Shown: positions 46,378-58,148 of the stretch, one piece after another
How positions within the stretch are numbered: position 1 is the first letter of the stretch
Layout of the letters: every line of letters begins with the position of its first letter
Assembly (NCBI RefSeq): GCF_963678635.1
Contig: NC_087069.1
Location: 47,758,276-47,822,275, forward strand
Length of the DNA: 64,000 nt
Reading direction: 5' to 3'
Origin: Symsagittifera roscoffensis
Taxonomy: Eukaryota > Xenacoelomorpha > Acoela > Convolutidae
Translations under genes and position numbers: made by a program
Notes under the pieces: generated by a model
Told to the model about the DNA's origin: nothing
The model's input: only the letters and a program-made list of their open reading frames with translations
Databases searched by the model: none

Positions 46378-47291
46378 ACGGAAGCCAAACAGAATTACAA
46401 AACTTGCCCATCTTATTTCTTCAGATAAAGTTTGTCAGACGCCATCAATGTCTGGTAGGTCGCAATCGATATTCCCTACAGCAATTTTTCCGTTTTCCAT
46501 GTTTCTCTTATTTACTTTGTGTATTTGTATCAAAAAATAACAGTTAAAACTTGATAAAATTTGGCTTTTTTCTCTGGGTGATTACCGCTTGGGTTTTATT
46601 TTCTTATGTTTCTTTCTATGATTTTGTCTGTGATAAGTTTTCGATCAAAATTTTTACTGTTTTCGGTTCAGATTCCCTTTATAATTTCTTTTTGTAAACT
46701 CCCCTCAGGTAAGCTCACACTTTGCGTCTATTTTTTGGTATTTTTTTTAAATTCTGAACTTCCAAACACGAATTGATATCATCTTTTAATCAGACAACAA
46801 CACTTAAAAAAGACATCAACCTCTAAATGTAATCATTATTTATCACAATTTTTGGTATGTGTATAATTCTCTATTTCGGCTGCAGTAAACTCAGCTCCTC
46901 GTTCAATGTAGCGACTTCTTATTTTATGAATCTGTCATGGTTACAATTAAACTTGAGTTATACTCCAAAAAGAGCAAAACTTTGATAGTGGCTCAAACGT
47001 TATGTATTTTTTCATCATTATCAGTTTTGAGCAACTGTTTTTATTCGCTGAAGATGTTGGTCATGCAAACTGAATTGTTTACAGCCTTCCAGGTTGAGTT
47101 TGAACAGATGAATTGACTGTAGAAACATCTGGAGTCTGGAAATGAAACAGGTTAAAATAGTCAAGAACTGTACATGTACAAAATTTCCGTAAAATTTTGA
47201 TTTCGATATGATTTAGTTTATATTTTTCAAGTTTTGGCAGGGAGATCTTTTTTGACAACTAATATGCCAGTCCATCTTAGAGTAACCTAAA

Positions 47292-47751
47292 TTATCTATA
47301 TTTTATTTTTCTCTGCATTTTTATATTCAATGAAGCATAGACACTCAAACTTGGACGTAAGGTTGCTTGAATCGTTTGTCGGTTAATTTTGTCTACAGTC
47401 GAAAAAAGCATTTGATACAATGTTTCAATATTTGATGCGAGGGCAGGAAATGATAAAATTCTTTGCAAGTACCCTTTTCTCGGCCCAATAAATGTTCCGT
47501 TTTTGGGCAACCGACACTTCCAAATGAGAGTAAAGTTAATTACCTTCGTCCCAACGAAGTCTGTACAGAAATTTAGATACCCAATTGTAAGCTTTTTTCT
47601 CTTCTTTTGATAAGTTGTTGAATGAGACTGGTGGCAGAAAAAGATTTGTATCAAAAAAGTTAGCAGAGCAAACGTAGTATTCATTCATAAGGGAAGGTTT
47701 TGTCACATTGAATTCATAAAAACCAAACCTAATTGGATGGTTAAGAAACAA
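47292..47751 (-). pseudogene. ORF c1, unit A, two overlapping frames, unrecognised
   Basis: The first frame starts MFLNHPIRFGFYEFNVTKPS and includes PPVSFNNLSKEEKKAYNWV. The second frame continues leftwards (VINFTLIWKCRLPKNGTF). Unit B at 52,969-53,425 has the same arrangement. One frameshift, or a short intron, near 47,540 separates them. No family recognised. Confidence 0.45.
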
Positions 47752-48066
47752 ATTTTCAATTTGTTTTCTTTTTGATAACTTTCACTCAACATTCTAGTTT
47801 TTTCATTTTTTCTAGGTCCATTTTGTCAATTTCTTTTCTGAAATCAACAAAAAAACTAAAAGAAAACCATAATTCTCAATAAGTCAAACCCCATTGTCTG
47901 CAGAAAACGCTCTACTCTATGAACATTTTTACAAGCACTAAACAAGAAAACTTTGAAATAGTAACTACACAAAATCTTTCAATTAGTCGATGTTTTAAAA
48001 ACATCCAAGTTTTACAATTTTTAAGCAAATACTTAGCTACTCATTAGCATATTTTATGCACTTTTT

Positions 48067-48594
48067 CTACAAATTTATTGCAACAAAGTCTCCGAAAGCT
48101 TGAAACCAAGGGAGTTTTTACTGTTGAATAAAAGTTTTCGGATCGAGTTCCATGGAAACTTTCACGACAATTTGAACTCAATTTTTGCTGTCTTTATCAT
48201 CAATCAAAACCTTTGATTAAAAAATTAAATGACAGTTCAAGTTTTGTGATGAAAACACTGTATAATTTCTGTTAATTTTTATCACAATTGCTTAGATTTT
48301 TCAGATTCAGTAAAAACTAATATTCAGAGTAATTTCTTTGTTTTTAATAAGAATTATTTATTTTACCTTCTCCTGAAATGTGTTTGGAGACTGCTGAGCA
48401 CATAATTTAACATTATGCTGACAATGCTTCTTCTTGAAAAGATTAGTGAGTTCTTCGCTGCTATAAGTATGAAAGTTACAGTTAGAACACTTCAAAACAC
48501 CACAGGTTCTACGATGTCTTGATGCGTGTATGCGAGTGTATTCTCTGCCACATTCAAGACAAGCAACTCTTTCGTTTCTATTCAGTGACGGCAT
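48067..48594 (-). pseudogene. Zinc-finger gene, unit A (two exons)
   Basis: Exon 1 (48,367-48,594, 228 bases) starts MPSLNRNERVACLECGREYT, has CxxC and RHRRTCG, then CSNC and a Glu-Leu-Thr...KKHC end. The donor is GAGAAG before gtaaaa. Exon 2 (48,067-48,210, 144 bases) follows a taatcaaag acceptor in the same phase. It carries in-frame stops here (after DDKDSKN and FIQQ), so this copy is dead. The role is likely nucleic-acid binding through two Cys/His zinc sites. Confidence 0.7.
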
Positions 48595-48779
48595 CTCAAT
48601 AAGTAAAGAAAAACTAAATGGGAAATTTAAAATGTACCAAATTTTTAGATAAGATGAGTTGAATAGCCTCAAAAATTGAATAAAAGTGAATAAAACAGCA
48701 AACTTAATAACCAGTTGTTTTTAACGAGTAAAAAAAATCAGAATGGATATGCTGTTTAGCCTAGCTGAAATAAAAATTA

Positions 48780-49020
48780 TCCAATCTAACCATGGAGTTT
48801 TCAAAAATTTTGTTATTGCCCAATCAGAATCCAGACTTTTTTTATCTTTTCTGATATCAACCAATCAGAATCGAGCTTCGATAGTCATGGAGTTTTCAAG
48901 AAATTTAATGTCAACCAATCAGAATTGAGCTCTTCTTCTCATGAATTTTTCAGCAATTTTGTTATGTTTTGTAGATATTGAGGATACTTTCACAGGCAGT
49001 ATTTGTGGTAATAACCAATC
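48780..49020 (-). promoter_or_regulatory. CCAAT-box array upstream of the unit A zinc-finger gene
   Basis: ACCAATCAGAATCGAGC-type boxes at 48,819, 48,861, 48,915 and 49,014, with a weaker CCAATCTAACC at 48,781. They lie 190-420 bases upstream of the minus-strand ATG at 48,594. Confidence 0.7.
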
Positions 49021-49220
49021 AGCAATATCTTCCTGCTTGTTGTTGCCAGCTGCGCTGACCAACTGTTGCGAGAAATATTTTGGTAATTTTTTATTGATAT
49101 TGTTAGTTCGCAGGAGTTTTAAGCAAAGCTGATTCAATGCTAGAGAAAACATGGTCACTCGCGGTTCTGACATACAGGTTCGCTTTAAGTTAATAAAGCT
49201 TTTAATGCTGCGCAGCCTCT

Positions 49221-49517
49221 TCAAATATACCCGCGGAGGGTTTTTCTTTGAGATCCAGCGGCAATTATCAGAGCAAAAACTTTTTTTAAAACAAACTCTA
49301 TGACACTTGATCCATGAGTCCTGGGCCCATTTGCTGTTAAAAAAATCTGTTCCAATAAAACTTTTGTGCGCAAAGCTACTATTGTATTTCGAGATTTCGA
49401 GTCCATAAGCACATTCAGATGAAAATAATACAGGGATTTATTCACGTTGAACGGTAAATCACACACGTTGGGATCATTTTTGTCGTATCTCAGATAGTCT
49501 CCATTTGCTTGTGGCAT
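49221..49517 (-). CDS. ORF in the unit B-specific stretch, 98 aa, unrecognised
   Basis: Minus-strand frame MPQANGDYLRYDKNDPNV at its start, followed by LPFNVNKSLYYFHLNVLM. The composition is protein-like and not AT-driven. It lies only in unit B. A further frame at 48,919-49,224 continues through conserved unit sequence. It could be an insertion-specific gene or a part of the complete element that unit A lost. Confidence 0.4.
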   Translation of the reverse strand: MPQANGDYLRYDKNDPNVCDLPFNVNKSLYYFHLNVLMDSKSRNTIVALRTKVLLEQIFLTANGPRTHGSSVIEFVLKKVFALIIAAGSQRKTLRGYI

Positions 49518-49918
49518 TTTGCATCATATATATATATAAAAAAAGACTTGAAGATCAACAAAACTCATATAGTCATTGATGGTTTCGAAATCGAAATGTG
49601 GTACTTTAAGTGTCAGTAGACTGGTCCAAGCTTTCGGTCAAAAACTTTTTTTAAAACTTATCAACCAAAGAGGCGTCGAAAGATTTTTTTTGAGCTCCTA
49701 CTGACTTTTTTCTTCCCCTAATCCCCTTTTTGGTGCCTTTCGTCGGCTCTACCAACACGCTTTTTTCTCGCAATTTTTTGCTGTGTTTTTAGACGCAGGT
49801 TTAGACGATTTTTTTTTCCATAGCAACACCAATCAGTTCAGTCATTGCACTCATCAAATATTTCCGCCCAACTTTTTTCAGTCGGTAGAAAAACCGTTTT
49901 GCAAACAGTTCAACAAGT

Positions 49919-50620
49919 TGACCACTACCAGCAGCCAGAGCGCCACATCTACTGCCTCGTTTTTGGTAATGTCAGGATAAATAAGAAGCTCTTTTTGCAT
50001 ATTACGATTTCTTTTGTGTTCAATCAATTCGGTTGTGTTTTACAGTCAACACATTTTTAGCAGTTACTGCAATGAGCACCATCATCCGGTTTTTGTGTAT
50101 CTGTACAAATTTTGATTTTACTGATGAATTGAATGATTTGCTGATGTCTAAATTAAAGAAGTTTTTTCGGTGACTAGGCTCGATACAACAGTCAATGCCA
50201 ATCTTGGTTGATGAGTCTATTTGATTTATGATGCCTAATAATGGAGGCTTTGCATCTCCAACGGTTTAGTAGTAACATGTTTTAATCTAGACAAAAAATG
50301 AAAGTGTCCCACTGGATAAATAATATAGGAAATGACAGTTCGTAGGAGGGTGTCAAATTGTAGCCCCTATGAAGCCAAACAGACTGGGAATTGAGGTTTT
50401 GAAAAAAAAACTTTTTTCGCATTCATCCTCATACTTTTGTTTTTTTGAATTTTTGAAGACCTGCATCGAAATCGGAATAATTTTGTTTTTCAGTTTTTGT
50501 TTTATCTCCAGCACTGATAATTTTTTTGCAAAAATAAGGCCAGGAAAAGGTATTTGGGTTGCCAGCGTTGAGTTCACAGACTACTACTTCGATGGCTCTG
50601 GAATACGTTAAATCTTGACT
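49919..50620 (-). pseudogene. ORF c3, unit B, broken, unrecognised
   Basis: Second copy of the c3 region with the PSHRKNFFNLDISKSF segment and the VDVALWLLVVVNL segment. A deletion of about 30 bases near 50,346 and frameshifts break it. Confidence 0.4.
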
Positions 50621-51638
50621 AGTTTTTTTGTTAGGTTAATTCATTGGAAAACTACTCTGAAAGAACAACTTCGATCTCCCTTTTTTTAATTTGAGTATTC
50701 TGAAAAATTATCTCTAAAACTGACCACCGTGTTTTCTGGATAAAATTTTTGACGAAGCCGTTGAAATCGAGTGTACAGCATAATCAACCTTGCCTATCTT
50801 TGTCATATCTTGTTTTTATTTCAATCAAACCAAGTTCTCCCTCGTAAAATTTTCCGTTGTTTCTTCCTGTTCCGTATCAACGAGACTGCATGTTGGAGGG
50901 TTTGCGGTAGAAGTTGTGACTTTAATTTCAGAAAAATTTTTGTTTATAAAAATTTCTTTGCAACTATTTCTGAAAAAAAAACAAGTCAAAAATTGCTATT
51001 CGCCGTAAGTGTTCAACATAAAATTTTCGTAAGTGTTCGTATCAAACTGGTTGAATTGTTTGGAATCATTGAAATTAAAGCAGGCACATGCTTTCTTGTG
51101 ACTTTGTTCGGAACTAATTTTGTTTCTCTAATCATGTAAGAACTGATTATATGCAGTTTTCAACATAACTATTTGTCTGTTCAAAGTCCTGGCAGATAAT
51201 ATTTTTGAGCAATCTAACGTATCGCTCGTCAAACTATGGTTTTCTTTTCATTGTGAGTGTTGTTTTTTATTATTATTTTTTTAAATTTCTGCCTTTGTCA
51301 ACCCAATTTTTCTTCGTTTTTTGGTTCACCACTTTTTAAAATCAATGGCTGTTTCTCTAGCATATTCGGTCTTAAACTTTCATTTCGTAAGTATGAAGTC
51401 TTCGGAAAACAATATCATCTTATTTTTCAACGAACTGTAACAATATTTTCTGAATGACGTAACAAGCAAAAAGTTTTTTTGCTGATTTTTTTTTGTTTTT
51501 TCTCGAATGCTAACTATATATTCCAAATTGTTGAATGTCTCGAGGTGATTTACACATATCAAAAAAGTTGTATTCGAGTCCTTTTTTGCGTGATAAATTT
51601 TTGTGCTGAATTTTTTCATGTAGAATCTGTAAGCTCTT

Positions 51639-51989
51639 CTAACCTATCAAACATTTTTCTTCAAAATAATTTTCACAGGTATCATCAAAGACATTCCAGC
51701 AATCCTGTAATTTATGAGCATTAGCTGGACAATTGTAAAATTTAACGTCAAGTTTGTAATTAGTAACAAAGGAACGGTGCTTAGTCCTGAAATGGACATA
51801 AACAGAGAGTTGTTCATCAAAATCTTGACTTAGATTCTGATTGCAAGAAACGATTTGTACTCGACAGTATCGAAAGCCGAAAGGCAGTCTCGACACAACT
51901 TGAACTGTAAGAAATTGATTTCTAAGAAGAGAAAAAAAGCAAAACAAAAACAAAAACGAATCAAAATTAAAAAAAACCAAACTCTGCAA
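51639..51989 (-). CDS. ORF c2, unit B, 116 aa, unrecognised
   Basis: Same length and frame as 46,027-46,377, differing at a handful of residues (for example the NCPANAHKLQDC block is unchanged). Two copies keeping the frame is the best sign that c2 was a real gene. Confidence 0.5.
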   Translation of the reverse strand: MQSLVFFNFDSFLFLFCFFSLLRNQFLTVQVVSRLPFGFRYCRVQIVSCNQNLSQDFDEQLSVYVHFRTKHRSFVTNYKLDVKFYNCPANAHKLQDCWNVFDDTCENYFEEKCLIG

Positions 51990-52968
51990 ACGGAAGCCAA
52001 ACAGAATTACAAAACTTGCCCATCTTATTTCTTCAGATAAAGTTTGTCAGACGCCATCAATGTCTGGTAGGTCGCAATCGATATTCCCTCCGGCGATTTT
52101 TCCGTTTTCCATGTTTCTCTTATTTACTTTGTGTATTTGTATCAAAAAATAACAGTTACAACTTGATAAAATTTGGCTTTTTTCTCTGGGTGATTACCGC
52201 TTGGGTTTTATTTTCTTATGTTTCTTTCTATGATTTTGTCTGTGATAAGTTTTCGATCAAATTTTTTACTGTTTTCGGTTCAGATTCCCTTTACAATTTC
52301 TTTTTGTAAACTCCCCACAGGTAAGCTCACACTTTGCGTGTCTTTTTTGGTATTTTTTTTTAATTCTGAACTTCCAAACACGAATTGATATCATCTTTTA
52401 ATCAGACAACAACACTTAAAAAAGACATCAACCTCTAAATGTAATCATTACATATCACAATTTTTGGTATGTGTATACTTCTCTATTTCGGCTGCAGTAA
52501 ATTTCGTTTCTATTCAGTGACGGCATCTCAATAAGTAAAGACAAATTGTCAGACGCCATCAATGTCTGGTAGGTCGCAATTAGAGACTTCTTATTTTATG
52601 AATCTGTCATGGTTACAATTAAACTTGAGTTCTACTCCAAAAAGAGCAAAACTTTGATAGTGGCTCAAACTTTATGTATTTTTTCATCATTATCAGTTTT
52701 GAGCAACTGTTTTTATTCGCTGAAGATGTTGGTTATGCAAACTGAATTGTTTACAGCCTTCCAGGTTGAGTTTGAACAGATGAATTGAATGTAGAAATAT
52801 CTGGAGTCTGGAAATGAAACAGGTTAAAGTAGTCAAGAACTGTACATGTACAGAATTTCCATGAAATTTTGATTTCGATATGATTTAGTTTATATTTTTT
52901 GAGTTTTGGCAGGGAGGTCTTTTTTGACAATCTAATATGCCAGTCCATCTTAGAGTAACCTAAATTAT

Positions 52969-53425
52969 CTATGTTTTCTTTTTCTCTGGTTTTTTATATT
53001 CAATGAAGCATAAACACTCAAACTTGGACGTAAGGTTGCTTGAATCGTTGGTCGGATAATCTTGTCTACAGTCGAAAAAAAGCATTTGATACAATGTTTC
53101 AATATTTGATGTGAGGGCAGGAACTGATAAAATTCTTTGCAAATACCCTTTTCTTGGCCCAATAAATGTTCCATTTTCGGGCAACCGACACTTCCAAATG
53201 AGAGTAAAGTTAATTACCTTCGTTCCAACGAAGTCTGTACAGAAATTTAGATACCCAATTGTAAGCTTTTTTCTCTTCTTTTGATAAGTTGTTGAATGAG
53301 ACTGGTGGCAGAAAATGGTTTGTATCAAAAGTGTTAGCAGAGCAAACGTAGTATTCATTCATAAGGGAAGGTTTTGTCACATTGAATTCATAAAAACCAA
53401 ACCTAATTGGACGGTTAAGAAACAA
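52969..53425 (-). pseudogene. ORF c1, unit B, two overlapping frames, unrecognised
   Basis: Same arrangement as 47,292-47,751. The frame break lies at the same place, near 53,220, so it is either an ancestral frameshift or a short intron. Confidence 0.45.
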
Positions 53426-53795
53426 ATTTTCAATTTGTTTTCTTTTTGATAACTTTCACTCAACATTCTAGTTGAGAATGATTATATCATTATCTTCAAA
53501 TTTCCAAAATTTAGCAAAAACATACATTTTTTAATTTTTTCTAGGTCAATTTTGTCAATTTCTTTTCTGAAATCATCAAAAAAAACAAAAGAAAACCATA
53601 ATTCTTAATAAGTCAAACCCCATTGTCTGCTGAAAACGCTCTACTCTATGAACATTTTTACAGGCACTAAACAAGAAAACTTTGAAATAGTAACTACACA
53701 AAATCTTTCAATTAATCGATGTTTTACAAATATCCAAATTTTACAATTTTTAAGCAAATACTTAGCTACTCATTAGCATATTTTATGCACTATTT

Positions 53796-54325
53796 CTACA
53801 AATTTATTGCAACAAAGTCTCCGAAAGCTTGAAACCAAGGGAGTTTTTACTGTTAATTAAAAGTTTTCGGATCGAGTTCTATGGAAAATTTCACGACAAT
53901 TTGAACTCAATTTTTGCTGTCTTTATCATCAATCAAAACCTTTGATTAAAAAATTGAATGACAGTTCAGGTTTTGTGATGAAAACACTGTATAATTTCTG
54001 ACTAATTTTATCTTAATTCCTTAGATTTTTCAGATTCAGTAAAAACTAATATTCAGAGTAATTTCTCTGTTTTTAGTAAAAATTATATTTATTTTACTTT
54101 CTCTTGAAGTGTGTTTGGAGACTGCTGAGCACATAATTTAACATTATGCTGACAATGCTTCTTCTTGAAATGATTAGTGAGTTCTTCGCTGCTATAAGTA
54201 TGAAAGTTACAGTTAGAACACTTCAAAACACCACAGGTTCTACGATGTCTTGATGCGTGTATGCGAGTGTATTCTCTGCCACATTCAAGACATGCAACTC
54301 TTTCGTTTCTATTCAGTGACGGCAT
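53796..54325 (-). pseudogene. Zinc-finger gene, unit B / left palindrome arm
   Basis: Exon 1 at 54,098-54,325 (228 bases, ATG at 54,325) starts MPSLNRNERVACLECGREYT and ends at GAGAAA before gtaaaa. Exon 2 at 53,796-53,939 has the same 144 bases as in the other copies. Zinc ligands in exon 1 are intact. Exon 2 has in-frame stops like unit A. Confidence 0.7.
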
Positions 54326-54460
54326 CTCAATAAGTAAAGAAAAATTAAATGGGAGATTTAAAATGTACCAAATTTTTAGATAAGATGAGTTGAATAGCCT
54401 CAAAAAATGAATAAAAGTGAATAAAATAGCATAGTTTAGCCTAGCTGAAATAAAAATCAT

Positions 54461-54720
54461 CCAATCTAACCATGGAGTTTTTAAAAATTTTGTTATTACC
54501 CAATCAGAATCGAGCATTAATTATAAGGAATTTTTTATCTTTTCTGATATCAATCAATCAGAATCGAGCTTCGATAGTCATGGAATTTTCAAGAAATTTA
54601 ATGTCAACCAATCAGAATTGAGCTCTTCTTCTCATGAAGGTTTCAGCAATTTTGTTTTATTTTGTAGATATTGAGGATACTTTCAAAGGCAGTATTTGTG
54701 GTGATAACCAATCAGAATGA
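54461..54720 (-). promoter_or_regulatory. CCAAT-box array upstream of the unit B zinc-finger gene
   Basis: CCAAT or TCAAT cores at 54,461, 54,499, 54,554, 54,608 and 54,708, with 54-55 bp spacing in the middle and the same ACCAATCAGAATYGAGC context. Confidence 0.7.
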
Positions 54721-54879
54721 AGTGTTCACAGATTTTAAAAAACTTTGTAGTTCAGAACCAACCTATGTTAATGAAACTTCCTAATCAATCAATTTTATTG
54801 AATTTTTCCAACATAACTAAGATATGAAATTTGATACCTTAGTGAGATAAAGGAGATTTCTTGTCTGGTTTAAATTGTT

Positions 54880-55495
54880 TTTTCGATATTCAATACAAAT
54901 TTTGAAATTTCGATCAAAATTTTTTCGATTTGTTCTATTTCTAACCAAAGAAATATGAAATTACCAAAATATACATTTTTATCACTTTCTTTTTAATATA
55001 TTGTAATATAAGCAACCAGAAGTCTTTTAAACTTGGATAATAGATAAAAAGATATTCTGAAAAATCTAGATTTTTCATTTGTATCAAAATCAAAACAGTA
55101 ATCGAAATGATGTTATGTATCTCCAATTTTTGTTTCATAGGCTCTTCCATTGTTTTGTTTTTTACTGGTAGACCACTGAATGTGACTTAACTCTTCTAGA
55201 TAAAAACATTGTTGATAAATCTGGCAGTACTCTTCTTTTCTGAAATCTGCTCTCTATCTTTTTAACAAAACTATTGAATTTTCTGTGTTTCTATACAAGT
55301 TAAAACTAATACAATCTCCATCAACGTCATCTGTCCACCACGCTTTTAGTTTTTTGAAGTAATTCAGCCTTAAAATCTGATAAATGTTCATTTCAAACAT
55401 TAAAAATGCTTTTGATAGAAACATATTTCTTACTGAAATAAGCAAAGAAACTTGAAAAAACTCAAATTGTTGTACCATTTTTAATTTATTTTGAA
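54880..55495 (-). pseudogene. Gene 4, left arm, broken, unrecognised
   Basis: Minus-strand frames contain QILRLNYFKKLKAWWTDDVD near 55,340-55,400 and continue, after frame breaks, to about 54,880. The right arm copy (62,605-63,215) aligns throughout. It is aromatic-rich and hydrophilic. No domain recognised. It is absent or unrecognisable in element 1. Confidence 0.45.
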
Positions 55496-55933
55496 ATATC
55501 AATCACCAAAAAAAAAGTTTTTTTCCTGGTTTAGAGTCTTGTAAATTTTAAGGAAATTCATGTAGCCAATCAAAATCTCACATTAAGTAAAAACATTGAA
55601 AACAACCAATGAAATTCAGAAAATTGAAAAAAAATAAAGATACGGTTTTCAACTAAATATACATTCTTGTTTGTAATTTTAGTGAAATCAGACAAAATTT
55701 ACCTCAATTTTGATGAGAGCAGTAATTAATTAAGTTTAATTGTAATTTCTTAATCAAATACTGGAAAATAATTTGATAATTGGAGAGTGTTTTATGTCAG
55801 TTTCGATTAAATTGTATGCTTTGTCAGTTTTTTCCCGAGATATTATAGCTCTAAATATAGACTTCAGTGAGAAAAAATAGTTTCGAACCAAAAATATTCC
55901 AATTACCAAAAATGCAAAACATATCACAAAGCA

Positions 55934-56472
55934 TTACTGAGGTTCACAATTATTAACAAACATAAAGTTTCCCAAAATTGGGGACAGTTCTTTGAATTCG
56001 TTCAAAGTATAGTTGACATGGGCAACTTGTTTCATTGCTTCATTCTCTTTTGCAGTGAAGAGTGGAATCTGAATGTAGGGAGGCTTGTTCACACTGTACT
56101 TCTTGATTGTGACACACACCCTCCTTATATTGTATGTTGCTATTTCATATACTCTATTACAGATGTCGAGCTCCTGATCCATAGGTGATTCTTTGCCAGA
56201 TTTTGCTTCATATATAGGTACGAGTCCAAGGTTTTCAGCATCGTGAATAACAGTAATCCGGATTGCCGATATTGCTTCTCCTTTTGTTCACTTAGATAGA
56301 CTTGTTGAGACTTTTCAAATTGTCCCAAATCAATTATTTTTAATAGTTGAAAGCACGGTTCCAAGTATAAATTCCCCTTGTAGGATCTTTGGAACCAAAC
56401 AAATCTCCCAATTTTTTTTTGATTTATTGAAAATTCAATGTAGTTGGGACTATCAACTTTTCTTGAGTACAT
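55934..56472 (-). pseudogene. Gene 3, left arm, one frameshift, unrecognised
   Basis: Starts MYSRKVDSPNYIEFSINQ at 56,472 and includes KKIGRFVWFQRSYKGN. It switches frame near 56,180 and continues as RVYEIATYNIRRVCVTIKK to a stop at 55,934. Total about 180 residues. Copies at 61,645 and 20,350. No known family recognised. Confidence 0.5.
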
Positions 56473-56677
56473 TTTTGAAGAGCAAAATGATCAGATGAGG
56501 AGAAATGGGAGAAATGATTTTGAGATTAAACGAAAATGGAAAAAAGCAGTATGAGTCATATGGAAGTAGTACCAAATATGAAAGGTTTTGTATGAAGTTT
56601 CCCTATATGGAAATCGCGTAGGCATTACTACTACTACTACATAAATCCACCAATTTCTGCAAAAATCATTCTGCTCA

Positions 56678-57148
56678 ATGACAGCTGCTATGTATCAAGC
56701 TCTTCCCAGTTTTCATTCAGATTATAATAAAAAATCCTTATTTTCTGTTTTCAGTGAACTTTACGAAAAAAACATAGTAAACCAAGATTATGGCGTGTCT
56801 ACTCACAATTTTTTCTGCTCCTTGGAAAGTTGCCAGTTTCAAATAATTTTAATAGGAACGTTTTTTAGTCAGATTCTTCAGAGATTAGACAAATACCAAT
56901 ACATATATCAAGAAATTGATTGTCATTATACTTTGTACAAACACGGATTCTATTCAAGTATTGTCAAATCAAGTTGGGAAGTATTCAATCAGCGTATTTG
57001 CAGTGTTCAGCATAAGTTGCGATGGAAAAGAGCTATAAAAAAACCAAGCGTATCAAAGAAACGACTAGTTCGGAAAAAGTTCAAAAAACATTATCTAAGT
57101 TCTAATCAAAAACATGCATCTACGCAGAATCTGGGCTCAGCTTTTTAG
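56678..57148 (+). CDS. Gene 2, left arm, intact frame of 156 aa, unrecognised
   Basis: An uninterrupted frame from MTAAMYQALPSF to NLGSAF. The middle reads DKYQYIYQEIDCHYTLYKHG. The C-terminus is strongly basic (RAIKKPSVSKKRLVRKKFKK), which would suit nucleic-acid or nuclear targeting. It converges with gene 3 (tails apart, starts about 200 bases apart on opposite strands). The copies at 60,980-61,444 and 19,690-20,145 are broken, so this is the best-preserved version. Confidence 0.6.
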   Translation: MTAAMYQALPSFHSDYNKKSLFSVFSELYEKNIVNQDYGVSTHNFFCSLESCQFQIILIGTFFSQILQRLDKYQYIYQEIDCHYTLYKHGFYSSIVKSSWEVFNQRICSVQHKLRWKRAIKKPSVSKKRLVRKKFKKHYLSSNQKHASTQNLGSAF

Positions 57149-57479
57149 ACAGAATTTGAAAACTCAAATTATGAATCTGATTTGTTCAAAATAATTGATT
57201 GTTTTATTGATGGTTATAGTTCTGTAAACAATGAGCAAGTCAGTTTTTTTTTATTTTTTGAAGATTTTTTCATAAAAATCATGTCAAAGATAATCATATT
57301 TCATCTTAAATGCTTTTCAACGAACAAATTGAAGTTACTTTCTTTCAAGATGCAAAAATTGTAATGCTTTTTTGACAAGTATGCTAAAGTTTTGGAGACA
57401 ATTTTTTGCATGATGCAACTTTTTTTCTTGATTTCTTACAAAACATATGCAAGAACCAAACTTAATTTTTCCTATGCAA

Positions 57480-58060
57480 ATGCAAAAATGCAAAATTTTA
57501 TGGTAAAAAACTTTCTAAATCATTGCCAAAAAGTTTCCACTTTTTTGTTTTCAAGTGCTATTCCCTATCTTAATACATTGCTTTTCTGATTTTCTTGATC
57601 AACATACATGCAAAAATTAGATTTCTTTATGATCAAAATTAAAAGCAGGAAATTCATTTACTTTAATTGTTAACAGTGCAAGAAAAAATTGAACAAAAAC
57701 TCTTTAAAAAACAAAAAACAATTAATGAAAATTTTAATAATTTGCAAGTTTTTCTTTGATTTTTAAAAAAATATGCAAAAAATGTTAAGAAAAACACTGC
57801 AAGTTGCAAAAGCAATAATGATGTTTTCATCATGTATGCAAAAATTGTGATATTTTTTATCAAATTTGTAAAAAACGATCTCAAAAATTTTAGAAGGGGA
57901 AAATGTTTTAACTTTTTTACCATCTTGCAAAAACTTTGCGAAGTAAAAACATTGCGAAGTGTTTTGCGAAGTAAAAAATTTTATATGATTCTTGCAAAAA
58001 TGTGTATTAAAAAATTTTTCCATAATCTCTTACCTTATCTCTTTGTTCCTATCTCTTTAA
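57480..58060. repeat. GCAAAA-rich degenerate repeat, left arm
   Basis: Many irregular copies of TTGCAAAAA/TGCAAAAATT with a CTATTCCCTATCTTAATACA motif at 57,560. The latter is the same motif found in the terminal repeats of elements 1 and 2. The mirror region is 60,050-60,800. Confidence 0.6.
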
Positions 58061-58148
58061 AATAAAAAAAACTAGATGCAAAAAAATTAAATTACGAAAC
58101 ACCAGACAATAACCAAATTATTTACATATCAAAGAGCTGTCGAGCAGC

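Larger units (their letters stand above)
43861..49015 (-). repeat. Direct unit A of the third element array
   Basis: About 5.2 kb that repeats in direct orientation at 49,020-54,725. Order from right to left: CCAAT array, zinc-finger gene (-), ORF c1 (-), ORF c2 (-), a small ORF (-) and ORF c3 (-). Both units end on the left with CTTCCTGCTT...CAGCTGCGCTGACC. The offset between matching genes is 5.6-5.9 kb. Confidence 0.85.
49020..54725 (-). repeat. Direct unit B of the third element array
   Basis: About 5.7 kb with the same gene order as unit A. It carries an extra stretch at 49,250-49,915 that has no partner in unit A. Its right part (from about 54,135) is also the left end of the palindrome arm. 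Confidence 0.85.

Noticed and set aside
43861..54725. Polinton capsid genes in units A and B
   Set aside because: Position and association make it tempting, but no motif or clear similarity could be seen in c1, c2 or c3, so no such name is given.
57663..58065. Overlapping Phe/Lys-rich frames on both strands
   Set aside because: Low-complexity translations of the GCAAAA repeat.
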